Numbered from the stretch's first letter, positions 7,949 through 16,975 are shown. The stretch: 64,000 nucleotides of DNA from Pseudomonadales bacterium (GCA_024234735.1 JACKNV010000001.1:434001-498000), one strand, 5' to 3'. Notes: generated from the sequence alone by a model not told the origin. A program made the numbers and translations.

Positions 7949-10392
7949 CCCCCTCCGAGAAGCGAACGACCCAGGGCTCGCTGTCACATGCTGATGACGG
8001 TAAAGTCGCAGGTATCGACCTGCCGGTTATCGAGGACGTCACGCAGTTCGATGAGAATTCCGGAGGCTGGCTCGAACGGCTGATTTTCAACCACCGGCCG
8101 CTGGTTCTGGCGCTGGTGGCCATCGTGACCGCAGTGCTCGGCTATCAGGCAACCAGGCTGAAGGTCAACGCCAGTTTCGAGGATATGATCCCCCAGTCGC
8201 ACCCCTTTATCCGCAACTATTTCACCTATCGCGACAGTATCAGCGGACTTGGTAACTCGCTGCGGATTGTGGTGGAGACCCGGGACGGTGACATTTTCGA
8301 CAGCGATTACCTGGATCTGGTGCGGGAGGTCAACGACCGAATTTACCTGAGGCCCGGCGTCGATCGAGGCTGGATGAAATCCATCTGGACCCCGGCCACT
8401 CGCTGGACCGAGATCACGGAAGAGGGGTACCGGGGCGGGCCGGTAATGCCCTTCGACTACAACGGTTCACCGGAAACCGTGCAGCAGTTCCAAATAAACA
8501 TGCTGCGGGCCGGGCTGATCGGCAGGCTGGTGGGTTCCGACCTGAAGTCGACCATGATCGTCGCGCCCCTGCTCGAGCGCATCCCGGAGACGGGCGAGCC
8601 GGTGGACTACGGCGATCTGTCGGACTTTCTGGAGCAGGATATACGTAGTCTGCAGTCCGAGCGGTACCGCATTCACATCATTGGCTTCGCAAAGCTCGCA
8701 GGCGACATGATCGATGGCATAGAGACCGTGTCTTTCTTCTTTGCGGTATCGGCACTCATCGCGATGCTGATTCTCTATTTCTATACGCGGGACCTGCGCA
8801 GTACGCTGCTCCTGGTATCTGCAGCCGTTCTCGGCGTGGTTTGGCTGCTGGGTATGCTGGAACTGTGTGGCTACGTACTCAACCCCTATTCGATTCTGGT
8901 GCCATTTCTGGTCTTTGCCATCGGCCTGTCGCATGGCGCCCAGAAAATGAATGGGGTTCTGCAGGATCTCGGTCGGGGTACCCACCGTTATGTCGCGGCA
9001 CGTTATACCTTCCGTCGACTGTTTGTGGCCGGACTCACCGCGTTGCTGACCAACGCATTCGCCTTCGCCGTGATGCTGCTGATAGACATTCCCGCCATTC
9101 GGGATCTGGCGATTACCACCAGCATCGGCGTGGTGATTCTCATCTTCACCAAGCTGATACTGATTCCAGTCGTATTGTCCTACATAGGCGCCAGTCACAA
9201 GGCGGCGATGCGCAGCCTGGAGACCGGTTCGGGCGAACGGCGGGGGCCTCTGGCAACCATCTGGGAAAGGGTCGGCCACTGCTGTGAGCGACGCTATGCA
9301 ATCCCGCTGACCATAGGCAGCCTGGTACTGGGCCTGGCATCTTTCGCCATCAGTCACCGCTATCTGCAGATCGGTGATCTCGATGCCGGCGCGCCTGAAC
9401 TGAGACCCGATTCCCGCTACAATCTCGATGTCGCCTACATAAATGATCATTACAATATTTCCGGCGACCAGTTTGCCGTGTTCACGGTGACGGGCCCGGA
9501 CGGTGTGCGCGAATACAATTCATTGGTGGAGCAGGACAGGCTCGCCTGGGAACTGGAACAATTGCCCGAGGTGATCGCCGTGGAGTCCCTGGGTGGGAGT
9601 GTGCCCCAGGTTGCCATGGGCGCCTATGAAGGCAACCCGAAATGGATGGACATTCCACGTGGCAAACAGGTCGGCAGCCTGCTGGTGAACACCATCACCA
9701 CCAATGCCCCGGACCTGATCAGCGGCAACGGGGCCGTTGCCCCGGTCATCGCCTATCTACGCGACCACAAGGCGGAAACCCTGGAGGCAGTGGCGGGGGT
9801 GGTGCGGGACTTCGCATCCACGCACAGCACCGAGGTGCTCGAATTTCTTCCGGCCGCCGGGTCCGCGGGGATCGAGGCTGCGACCAATGAGGTGGTGGCC
9901 ACAGCCAACAACCGCATGTTATTGCTGGTGTACGCGTCAGTCATCATCCTATGCTACGTCACATTCCGTAACTGGCGTGCCGTCGTTGTCGCGCTGCTAC
10001 CCTTGTTGATCACCTCCTTCCTGTGCGAGGCATTGATGGTCGCGCTCGGTATCGGCATTAAGGTCTCCTCTCTGCCGGTGATCGCCTTGGGTGTCGGTTG
10101 CGGTATTGATTATGCACTGTACCTCTTGTCCGTGCAGCTCGCCGCCCAGCGCAGCGGCAGAACACTGGGGGATGCCTACTACGAGGCTTTGAATTTCACC
10201 GGTCGGGTGGTCTGTCTGATCGGAGTTACCATGGGCGCCGGTGTGATCACCTGGGCGTGGTCCCCGATCAAGTTCCAGGCCGATATGGGAATCCTGCTGG
10301 CGTTCATGTTTGTGTGGAACATGTTTGGCGCGCTGCTGCTGATTCCCGCGCTTTCCTATTTCCTGTTGAGAACACCCGGGCAAGCCCGCTAG
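7945..10392 (+). CDS. MMPL/RND-superfamily inner-membrane transporter
   Basis: The 815-residue protein shows the duplicated RND layout. There is a first membrane segment at about residues 50-70, a large periplasmic loop, a bundle of segments at about 260-420, a second loop and a second bundle at about 650-800. PFLVFAIGLSHGAQKMN and VIALGVGCGIDYALYL occupy equivalent places in the two halves and supply the polar residues of the proton relay. The GTG start overlaps the previous stop as GTGA, so translation is coupled. Such permeases are annotated as predicted exporters of lipid or hopanoid type. With DUF1302, DUF1329 and the YCF48-like protein it forms one envelope module. Confidence 0.88.
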   Translation: MTPSEKRTTQGSLSHADDGKVAGIDLPVIEDVTQFDENSGGWLERLIFNHRPLVLALVAIVTAVLGYQATRLKVNASFEDMIPQSHPFIRNYFTYRDSISGLGNSLRIVVETRDGDIFDSDYLDLVREVNDRIYLRPGVDRGWMKSIWTPATRWTEITEEGYRGGPVMPFDYNGSPETVQQFQINMLRAGLIGRLVGSDLKSTMIVAPLLERIPETGEPVDYGDLSDFLEQDIRSLQSERYRIHIIGFAKLAGDMIDGIETVSFFFAVSALIAMLILYFYTRDLRSTLLLVSAAVLGVVWLLGMLELCGYVLNPYSILVPFLVFAIGLSHGAQKMNGVLQDLGRGTHRYVAARYTFRRLFVAGLTALLTNAFAFAVMLLIDIPAIRDLAITTSIGVVILIFTKLILIPVVLSYIGASHKAAMRSLETGSGERRGPLATIWERVGHCCERRYAIPLTIGSLVLGLASFAISHRYLQIGDLDAGAPELRPDSRYNLDVAYINDHYNISGDQFAVFTVTGPDGVREYNSLVEQDRLAWELEQLPEVIAVESLGGSVPQVAMGAYEGNPKWMDIPRGKQVGSLLVNTITTNAPDLISGNGAVAPVIAYLRDHKAETLEAVAGVVRDFASTHSTEVLEFLPAAGSAGIEAATNEVVATANNRMLLLVYASVIILCYVTFRNWRAVVVALLPLLITSFLCEALMVALGIGIKVSSLPVIALGVGCGIDYALYLLSVQLAAQRSGRTLGDAYYEALNFTGRVVCLIGVTMGAGVITWAWSPIKFQADMGILLAFMFVWNMFGALLLIPALSYFLLRTPGQAR

Positions 10393-10637
10393 AGATTGGC
10401 CAATCCCGGCCGAAGTGGCCGATACCGCATCTGTCCGGGTCAGATATTCACCCGGCCGATTGCAGGAGCCTTGGCAGTGCCTCTTCTGATCCATACCGGT
10501 GTCGCCGCGCCTGCCATGCTCGTGTTGGTACCTGAGTTTAACTTCTCATCCTATCCAGGCGAATTGCCGCAGCTTGCGCCACGACCAATATGACGCCGGT
10601 GCGACGGCGCTTGACCGGTCCCGGCATCGGCGATAAC

Positions 10638-10666
10638 TTGACATATTACTTATTTATAAGAATATA
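10638..10666 (+). promoter_or_regulatory. Predicted sigma-70 promoter overlapping an operator
   Basis: A perfect -35 TTGACA (10638-10643) is followed after 17 bases by AATATA (10661-10666), a fair -10. The palindrome TTATTTATAA (10650-10659) fills the spacer, so a bound repressor would block RNA polymerase. Transcripts would run about 250 bases before the BVMO start. Confidence 0.45.
10650..10659. promoter_or_regulatory. Predicted operator TTATNNATAA (distal, second long BVMO)
   Basis: TTATTTATAA is an exact match to the palindrome found five times in this window. Its flanks (TAC before, GAATAT after) match those of the copies at 1371 and 10863. Confidence 0.45.
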
Positions 10667-10862
10667 CGGTTGTTGAGTATAGGCCAGCGGGTTGAAAAGG
10701 CAGCGCGGGCGCATTTATCACCAGGTATCAGCTCGGCTGTACAAGTGAGTCACGCTGCCACTCACTGCGCTACTTTCCAGGCCCGCCACGCGCGTACACG
10801 ATGACTTGCCAGTGTTGTCGGGTATGTTGCCAGGATACCGCTGGGCTTGAAAAATAATATAC

Positions 10863-10872
10863 TTATGCATAA
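10863..10872. promoter_or_regulatory. Predicted operator TTATNNATAA (proximal, second long BVMO)
   Basis: TTATGCATAA is a perfect 10-bp palindrome and an exact motif match, flanked by TAC and TCTAAT. TTGAAA at 10847-10852 may be a -35 element. The BVMO start is 52 bases downstream, similar to the spacing at the first long BVMO gene. Confidence 0.5.
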
Positions 10873-10924
10873 TCTAATGGCCGCGCAATTTCTGTGCGGT
10901 TGAACGCCGGAGTGTTTGAAACGC

Positions 10925-12889
10925 ATGACCACCACCCGCACACCCGAACCCGCTATCAAGCCGTCGTTGCCGATCGTTGATCACGAGCGCCTTCGCGAGG
11001 CGCTCGAAGCCGGAGACATTCCGACCTTGCTGATGGTGCACACCTGTCTGTCGAAGGACGGTGAACTGCTGGATCGCTTTGCGCCCTATATCGCGTCGAT
11101 TTTCGAGCCGCCGAGGGAGGTTCCCCCGGAGCTGGCCACGCACTTGCGGGAGCGGTTGTTCGATCTGCTTACCAGTGATCCGCCGCCCGAGGATACCCCG
11201 GTGGGGGACGCTCTGTTCAAGAAGATGCTCCAGACTGCCGTCGGCGAGTCGGTGGGTGAGGAATTCATCCCCATGCTGAACGAGCAGATGGGTTTCGAGG
11301 CGCCTGAACTGCGCAGTCAGCGAGGCGGGCGGCGGGCACCGCCCGAAGATTTCAACGTCCTGGTGATCGGTGCGGGGCTGACCGGCCTGTTGGCAGCCAT
11401 CAAATTGCGCGAGGCCGGATATCGCTTCCAGGTCATCGACAAAAACCCGGAAATCGGCGGCACCTGGTGGGAGAACACCTATCCGGGCTGTGGGGTGGAC
11501 ACGCCGAGCCATTTTTATTCCTATTCATTTGAGTTGAACCCCGACTGGTCGCACTACACGCCCTGTGGCGCGGAATTCCAGCGCTATCTGCTCGGCGTGG
11601 TGCAAAAATACGATCTGCGCCGCGATATCCAGTTCAATACCCGGGTTACCGAATGTCGTTACGATGAGGCGGCGGCCTGTTGGCGGGTGACGGTAGAAGA
11701 TGAGAACGGCAGCCGTGAACTACTGGCCAATGCGGTGATCAACGCCCATGGTCCCCTCAACCGGTGGGATTGGCCCGATATCAAGGGTATTCGTGAATTT
11801 AGCGGCGCCCTGCAGCACACCGCGGCCTGGGACCACAGCGTCTCGCTGGAGGGCAAACGCGTGGTGTTGCTGGGCACGGGCGCCAGCGCGGTGCAGGTGG
11901 GTACGGCGATTGCGGATAAGGTGGGCCACCTGACCGTGGTCCAGCGTTCCCGTCACTGGCTGATGCCCAACCACTATGTGGCGGTGCCGGAAATCGTACG
12001 CTGGGCACAGCACAACATACCGCATTATATCGCCTGGTTCCGGTTTCGGGCGTTCTGGTTTGCCGCCGACGGCTTGTTCGAGAACATTCGTGTAGACCCG
12101 AATTGGCCTCACCAGGAGCGGTCGATCTCGGCCCTCAACGACGCAGTCAGGGAATACTGCCTGCAGAACTACCACGCCAAGCTCGCAGAACGGCCCGACC
12201 TGCTGGAGAAACTCGTCCCGGACTACCCGGTATTCGGCAAGCGGATTGTCATGGACATTGGCTGGCTGGATACACTTTGTCGCGACAACGTGAGCCTGGA
12301 GTGTGGGGGCGTCGATCACGTCGAGGGCGATACCGTGGTAATGGCCGACGGTCGTCGTATCGAGGCCGATGTGATCATCTGTGCCACCGGTTTTGACACG
12401 TCGAACATGGTCGGCAGCCTGGAAGTAATCGGCCGCAATGGTCGCAACCTCAGGCAGGAGTGGCGGGACGACCCCCGCGCTTATCTGGGCGTGGCAATTC
12501 CCGGTTACCCCAATTATTTCATCACCGTGGGGCCCAACAGTGCGCCCAATCATGCGGGAGGTCAGAACATTACCTCGGAGTCACAGATCCATTACATCAT
12601 CGAATGTCTGGAACTGCTCAACGAGCGGGGCGCCAATACCCTCGAGCCCAGCCAGGCTGCCTGTGACCGGTTCAATGACGAAGTCGATGAAGCGCTCAAA
12701 GACTTGGTATGGCTGCATCCGAAGGCACCGCAAAGCTATTACAAAAACCAGAAGGGGCGCAACTTCATGTCCTGCCCCTATCGCCTCGTGGACTACTGGT
12801 GGATGACACGGCGGCCCTCGCCGGACGATTTCGAAATTGGCTACGGCAGCGATGCCGGGGAGCAGGCACCGGCATCTGCAACCGGTTGA
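10925..12889 (+). CDS. Flavin-containing Baeyer-Villiger monooxygenase, long type (paralogue)
   Basis: This is the close paralogue of the enzyme at 1423. It has the same roughly 145-residue N-terminal extension, with LLMVHTCLSKDGELLDRFAPY matching LLMVYVQYTHDETYLDRFEPY in part. The FAD motif GAGLTG is near residue 149, GGTWWENTYPGCGVDTPSHF follows, and the fingerprint FSGALQHTAAWD is near residue 292. I chose the ATG at 10925 (654 residues). A TTG at 10916 is possible but only 3 bases from the GGAG. It leads a plus-strand unit with an SDR, a Dabb-like protein and a second SDR, suggesting sequential oxidation of an alcohol to a ketone and then to an ester or lactone. Confidence 0.9.
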   Translation: MTTTRTPEPAIKPSLPIVDHERLREALEAGDIPTLLMVHTCLSKDGELLDRFAPYIASIFEPPREVPPELATHLRERLFDLLTSDPPPEDTPVGDALFKKMLQTAVGESVGEEFIPMLNEQMGFEAPELRSQRGGRRAPPEDFNVLVIGAGLTGLLAAIKLREAGYRFQVIDKNPEIGGTWWENTYPGCGVDTPSHFYSYSFELNPDWSHYTPCGAEFQRYLLGVVQKYDLRRDIQFNTRVTECRYDEAAACWRVTVEDENGSRELLANAVINAHGPLNRWDWPDIKGIREFSGALQHTAAWDHSVSLEGKRVVLLGTGASAVQVGTAIADKVGHLTVVQRSRHWLMPNHYVAVPEIVRWAQHNIPHYIAWFRFRAFWFAADGLFENIRVDPNWPHQERSISALNDAVREYCLQNYHAKLAERPDLLEKLVPDYPVFGKRIVMDIGWLDTLCRDNVSLECGGVDHVEGDTVVMADGRRIEADVIICATGFDTSNMVGSLEVIGRNGRNLRQEWRDDPRAYLGVAIPGYPNYFITVGPNSAPNHAGGQNITSESQIHYIIECLELLNERGANTLEPSQAACDRFNDEVDEALKDLVWLHPKAPQSYYKNQKGRNFMSCPYRLVDYWWMTRRPSPDDFEIGYGSDAGEQAPASATG

Positions 12890-12921
12890 CGCGCGCTGAC
12901 ATAAAAGACAGGAACACAAAG

Positions 12922-13779
12922 ATGAGTGACGCTCTGGATCGACTCAGGGGTGGAGTGGCCGTGATTACTGGTGCCGGTTCCGGCATTGGCGAGGGCCTGG
13001 CGCGGTATGCCGCGGAGCTGGGGATGAAGGTCGTACTTGCCGATATCGCTGCCGACCGGATAACGAAGGTTGCCTCGGAGATCGAGGCCAGTGGTGGCAT
13101 CGCATTGCCGGTGCCGACCGATGTCAGCGACCCGGCGGCTGTCGACGCCCTGGCCGAGCGGACCTACGCGGAATTTGGCGAAACGACACTGCTGGTCAAC
13201 AACGCGGGTATCGAAACACTCGGGTTCGCCTGGGAGATACCCGCGGCGACCTGGGAGAAAACACTTGCCATTAATATCAATGGCGCCATCCACGGGGTGC
13301 GTGCCTTTGCTCCGCGCATGATCGTTTCCGGCAAGCCCGCGTACATTGCCAATACCTCCTCGATCGGCGGCTTTGGCATTATGCCCGTACAGACCTCGTA
13401 CATCGTCAGTAAACACGCGCTGCTGGCATTCAGTGAATGTCTTCAACTGGAAATGCAGGTCAAGAAACTGCCCATAAAAGTCTCTGTCATTTTGCCCGGG
13501 CCGGTTGCCACGCGAATATTTGCCGATTCGAAGGGCGCCGATGATCCGGTCAGCACTTATCACCGCAAACTCATGGCCGACATGCTCGAGGCTGATGGAA
13601 TAAGCGGGCTCGAGGCGGGCCGCCGCATCATTCCCCAGATTGCAGCGGGAGAGTTCTGGGTGTCGACCCACCCGGAGATCACCCGAGAGTTCGCCCGCAA
13701 CCGAGCCTCACACCTCGCCGAACTCACGCCTCCGACATTGCCTGCCGAAGTGCTGGCAACCCTGGGTGCGACAGAGTAG
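12922..13779 (+). CDS. Short-chain dehydrogenase/reductase
   Basis: This 285-residue classical SDR has the NAD(P) motif TGAGSGIG at about residues 15-22, the NNAG motif, and the catalytic Ser/Tyr/Lys set with Y160 and K164 (YIVSK). ADIAAD after the second strand ends in Asp, favouring NAD(H). The reading frame stays open upstream into the BVMO gene. The start is set at the ATG at 12922 because AAGACAGGA lies about 9 bases before it and the family begins there. It follows the BVMO by 32 bases, so is co-transcribed. It probably oxidises a secondary alcohol for the BVMO; the substrate is unknown. Confidence 0.88.
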   Translation: MSDALDRLRGGVAVITGAGSGIGEGLARYAAELGMKVVLADIAADRITKVASEIEASGGIALPVPTDVSDPAAVDALAERTYAEFGETTLLVNNAGIETLGFAWEIPAATWEKTLAININGAIHGVRAFAPRMIVSGKPAYIANTSSIGGFGIMPVQTSYIVSKHALLAFSECLQLEMQVKKLPIKVSVILPGPVATRIFADSKGADDPVSTYHRKLMADMLEADGISGLEAGRRIIPQIAAGEFWVSTHPEITREFARNRASHLAELTPPTLPAEVLATLGATE

Positions 13780-13812
13780 CGTCGTCACGAGACCACCAAC
13801 CGGAGAAACGGG

Positions 13813-14859
13813 ATGATCGTTATACAGGACAGGCTTGAGCTTGCCGCTGTCCATCTGGACCGGCTGCGCACTTTGTTTCGCGAACAGTACCAGCAAGGAG
13901 CCGCCGAGCGGGGCTTGTCATTCATCGATTCAATGGTGTCGCCACCGGTCAGGTTAAGCAACGGTCATGTGGTTCTCTGGCTTAAGTGGCAGGTTGCCGA
14001 CGCACCCGCCTGGTGGGCGATGCGGGCGCAGTCAGGTCAGCCCTCGGTCGCGGCCTTCTGGAATGAGGTCGATAGCATATGCCAGCGGCGCGAACGCACC
14101 TATCTGGTCAACTCGGACGAGGTGTCTGCAAGTCCTGCAGGGGAGGACGTCTCGGGTTTCCGGGTCGCGGTACAGGGGCACCGCGAGACGGCGCAGCTGC
14201 GGTTGCGCGACACGCTCTCCGCCGCCGATGGCGAGGAGATGGCGGGCCTCCTGTCCGCTGCGACAGCGGAGTTGCCGGGCCTGGAGATGGCCCAGTTGTC
14301 CGCCAATTTCGCGCCGGAATACGCCGCCGGCCACTACACTCTCGACCTGCTGTACCCGAGTGGGGAGATTGCCGCCACCGCCCGGGAAAGCGAGGCCTGG
14401 AAATCCCGGATTCTGGGAGTGATGGAGCGTTACTGTGACGCGTGGCACGCGCTGGAACTGGAAAACATCAGTGCGGGCCTGCGTCGCCCCGGTATCGTCG
14501 GCAGCATCAAGCGCACAGCCTATTTCCGGATGCTGCCGGACCGCGTGGACGCCTCCGGTCACTTCGAGGCGGACCTCCTGGAGATGCCCGAACAGATTCC
14601 CGAGATCCTGAACTGGCGCCTGAGCCGCGCCTCGGCACTGCCCTGGAACAATGCGGAATGCCCTCCCTGGACCTATGTCTGGGAGCAGGAGTTTGAATCA
14701 CTGGATGACCTGTTGGGCCCCTACATGATCCACCCCCACCACTGGGCGCAGGTCGATCGCTGGTTTGACCCGGAGTCCGGTGCGCAAGCGGTGGATGTCA
14801 ACCTTTCGCACGCCTTTTGCCTGGCGCCCGAAAGCGTTCTCAGCAGGGAGGCGGTGTAG
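13813..14859 (+). CDS. Uncharacterised protein with Dabb-like (ferredoxin-fold) C-terminal region
   Basis: I do not recognise a named family for this 348-residue protein. The last third resembles stress-responsive A/B barrel (Dabb) domains: a beta strand with KRTAYFRMLPD, then WEQEFESLDDLLGPYMIHPHHWAQV, close to the Dabb pattern of edl..Y..hp.H. The first third repeats a similar rhythm (VVLWLKWQVADAPAWW, then FWNEVDSICQRR), so two or three tandem alpha-beta barrel modules are plausible. There is no signal peptide or membrane segment, so it is probably cytoplasmic. It lies between two SDRs in the BVMO operon with gaps of about 35 bases. Dabb-type folds occur in cyclases and small-molecule-binding proteins. 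A catalytic or carrier role here is only inference. Confidence 0.6.
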   Translation: MIVIQDRLELAAVHLDRLRTLFREQYQQGAAERGLSFIDSMVSPPVRLSNGHVVLWLKWQVADAPAWWAMRAQSGQPSVAAFWNEVDSICQRRERTYLVNSDEVSASPAGEDVSGFRVAVQGHRETAQLRLRDTLSAADGEEMAGLLSAATAELPGLEMAQLSANFAPEYAAGHYTLDLLYPSGEIAATARESEAWKSRILGVMERYCDAWHALELENISAGLRRPGIVGSIKRTAYFRMLPDRVDASGHFEADLLEMPEQIPEILNWRLSRASALPWNNAECPPWTYVWEQEFESLDDLLGPYMIHPHHWAQVDRWFDPESGAQAVDVNLSHAFCLAPESVLSREAV

Positions 14860-14894
14860 CCGCCATACGATAGTTATTTAGCGAAGGAGCAAGC

Positions 14895-15764
14895 ATGGAG
14901 AAGAGGCTACAGGGCAAGGTTGCGCTGATCACCGGAGCAAGTCGCGGCATAGGGCGCGCGCTTGCCCAGCGTCTGGCGGCCGAAGGGGCGACCATCGTCG
15001 TCAGTGCGCGTTCCCTCGATCGTGTGGGGCAGTACGAAGGCACCCTGAGGGAAACTGTTTCACTGATCGAGCAGCAGGGGGGCGTCGCCCATCCACTGGT
15101 TGCCGACCTGGAGCGGGACGAAGACCTCGATAGCCTGGTGGAGCGCGCGGTAGAGCTCACCGGTGGTCTGGATATCCTGATCCACAGCGGCGGCAAGGCG
15201 GTGTATGCCCCCACTGTCGAGATGCCCAACGACATGTTCGATAACACCATTGGCCACTACCTCCGCGCTCCGTTCCGGCTGGTTCGGACAGCCGTGCCCG
15301 AGATGCAGAAGCGGGGCGCGGGATGGATCGTGGTCCTGGGCTCCGTGACTGCACTGCCACCCGCACGCCCCTATGACGATTGGGCTACCTATGGCGGTGC
15401 CACGGTCTACTCGGCAATCAAGGCCGCTGTGCACCGGATGACCCAGGGGCTGGCCGCCGAACTCCTGCCCCACAACATTGCAGTCAACACCCTGGCACCC
15501 AGTACGGCCATCCGTACGCCGGGGGCATCGGACCTTATCCCAGAGGAATACCCGTCCGAGCGGATCGAGTACATTGCGGAAACCGGATTGAATCTCTGCA
15601 TCCTGCCGGCGAAGGAACGTACAGGGCTTACTGCCTACAGCCTGCATTTCCCCCTGCACCACGGGATACCCGTGCACACCCTGGACGGATCGGAGCGAAT
15701 CGAGGATCCGGTGATTCCGCCCTATGCCCATCCGGCAATAGTCGCTTCCGGGGAGGGCAACTGA
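14895..15764 (+). CDS. Short-chain dehydrogenase/reductase
   Basis: The 289-residue SDR has TGASRGIG near residues 14-21 and the catalytic pair Y172/K176 (YSAIK), preceded by LGSVTALPP with the Ser. The loop after the second strand reads SARS, with an Arg that suits NADP(H). It carries about 40 more C-terminal residues than a minimal SDR (GIPVHTLDGSERIEDPVIPPY). AAGGAG lies 6 bases before the ATG. It is last in the BVMO-SDR-Dabb operon, and a hairpin follows its stop. Substrate not assignable. Confidence 0.87.
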   Translation: MEKRLQGKVALITGASRGIGRALAQRLAAEGATIVVSARSLDRVGQYEGTLRETVSLIEQQGGVAHPLVADLERDEDLDSLVERAVELTGGLDILIHSGGKAVYAPTVEMPNDMFDNTIGHYLRAPFRLVRTAVPEMQKRGAGWIVVLGSVTALPPARPYDDWATYGGATVYSAIKAAVHRMTQGLAAELLPHNIAVNTLAPSTAIRTPGASDLIPEEYPSERIEYIAETGLNLCILPAKERTGLTAYSLHFPLHHGIPVHTLDGSERIEDPVIPPYAHPAIVASGEGN

Positions 15765-15766
15765 TC

Positions 15767-15819
15767 TCCCCCATTTGAGCCTGTCGTGCAGCGCTCTGTT
15801 CAGGCCGGGAGGTGGGGGA
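15767..15819. terminator. Candidate bidirectional terminator between convergent SDR genes
   Basis: TCCCCCA (15767-15773) pairs with TGGGGGA (15813-15819), and inside it GCCTG (15779-15783) pairs with CAGGC (15801-15805). The hairpin lies exactly between two convergent genes. It lacks a long T run, so confidence is moderate. Confidence 0.4.
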
Positions 15820-15859
15820 CAGTGTCATCCCGTCCCGCCCGTGGAACCCGGCCAGCGAT

Positions 15860-16621
15860 TCAGGATCGCTGACTGGGGATGGCGCCGCCATCCACGACCA
15901 ACTCAGTGCCGGTAATATAGCTGGCTTCGCTGGACAGCAGGAATTTGACCACGGCCCCGATTTCCTCCGGTTCGCCGAGTCGGCCCAGATGAGTCGTTTG
16001 CGAAAACCGATCCAACGCGACTTCGTCAACGGAGTTCAGCAGCATCTGGGTCGCTATCATGCCCGGTGATACCGCATTGATTCGGATGCCATGCCTACCC
16101 AGTTCGTCCGACATGGAGCGGGTCAGTGACAACATGCCGCCTTTTGACGCGCTGTAGGCCGGTATCATGCCGTTGCCAAGCGTCGCATTCATCGATGCGA
16201 TGCCGACAATTGCGGCTCCAGGGCACTGTTTGAAATCCTCCAGGAACTCTTTGACAATCAATACCTGGGCGCGGAGGTTGACATCCAGGACCGCGGCCCA
16301 GTTTTCTTCGGTCACGTCACTGATCCCTGTCACCAGGACAATTCCCGCGGCATGCACGAGCCCACCGATCGCTGGCAGCACCGCGCGGGTTTTCGCCGCG
16401 GCGTCGCGTATGGCGTCGTTGTTTCTGACATCGACACCCAACCCCAGGGCAAGCACGTCATAGCGGCTGACAATATCGGCAGCGGCGCGTTGTGATTTTT
16501 CTGTATCCAGATCCCAGATTGCGACCGGGCGCCCGGACTCAGCGAGCATTTTCGCCGAGGCGAGACCGATCCCAGAGGCCCCGCCTGTCACCACCACGCC
16601 TGTATTCAGTTCAGTCATCAT
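15860..16621 (-). CDS. Short-chain dehydrogenase/reductase
   Basis: This 253-residue classical SDR has TGGASGIG near residues 12-19, HAAGI in place of NNAG, and catalytic Y156/K160 (YSASK). IWDLDTE carries the Asp expected for NAD(H). The C-terminus ends with ITGTELVVDGGA, typical of the 3-oxoacyl-ACP reductase/hydroxysteroid dehydrogenase-like subgroup. Two ATG codons lie side by side at the start, with GAGAGGAAA upstream. It is transcribed alone, divergent from the short BVMO at 16976. Confidence 0.87.
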   Translation of the reverse strand: MMTELNTGVVVTGGASGIGLASAKMLAESGRPVAIWDLDTEKSQRAAADIVSRYDVLALGLGVDVRNNDAIRDAAAKTRAVLPAIGGLVHAAGIVLVTGISDVTEENWAAVLDVNLRAQVLIVKEFLEDFKQCPGAAIVGIASMNATLGNGMIPAYSASKGGMLSLTRSMSDELGRHGIRINAVSPGMIATQMLLNSVDEVALDRFSQTTHLGRLGEPEEIGAVVKFLLSSEASYITGTELVVDGGAIPSQRS

Positions 16622-16975
16622 TATTCATTTTCCTCTCGGGCCCGGACACCTGTCAGCCCGTTGTCTTCACTCCAATGGTAGTTGGAGGTACAGCAGCCAC
16701 CTGGCGCGTGGTTTCGGGAAACAGCGCTGGTACATTGTGATGTATTTGGAGGGCGCCAGTATAGTCATTGGACTATTTGGCGACAACGATTACCACGATC
16801 AGCGTGTTGGCTCTCGTCGCGATGGCCGATGATCGCCTGGGAAAGTGGCGATGTAACCGGTGAACATAAATGCCATTACAAAATGTGAATAATGTTATGC
16901 ACGGTTGGGACTGCCCATCAGTATGATTCCGCTGACGATAATTTAATGACTGAAGACGTGCGGGTTGAAGGCGAT
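16622..16975. other. Divergent promoter region between an SDR and a short BVMO
   Basis: No gene is apparent. The 354 bases contain a perfect dyad at 16761-16776 (listed separately) and a weaker one, TACAT (16731-16735) with ATGTA (16740-16744). The stretch 16861-16950 is AT-rich and probably holds the BVMO promoter. Confidence 0.4.
16761..16776. promoter_or_regulatory. Perfect dyad ATAGTC-N4-GACTAT, candidate operator
   Basis: ATAGTC and GACTAT are exact inverted repeats separated by ATTG. The site is midway between divergent start codons, a usual place for a regulator to control both genes. It does not resemble TTATNNATAA or the dyad at 19622. Confidence 0.3.

Larger units (their letters stand above)
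10393..10924. other. Intergenic region with two predicted operators upstream of the second long BVMO
   Basis: No convincing gene is present in these 532 bases. Just after the permease stop, CGGCC (10407-10411) and GGCCG (10417-10421) can form a short hairpin without a T run. The rest is a promoter region with exact TTATNNATAA copies at 10650 and 10863, listed separately. Confidence 0.5.

Noticed and set aside
10396..10593. 65-codon open frame after the MMPL gene
   Set aside because: No ribosome site, no composition typical of a gene, and it lies in a promoter-rich intergenic region.
12709..12921. Extended N-terminus of the SDR reaching into the BVMO gene
   Set aside because: The SDR family begins at the ATG at 12922, which has its own ribosome site. 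The upstream part is the BVMO gene in another frame.
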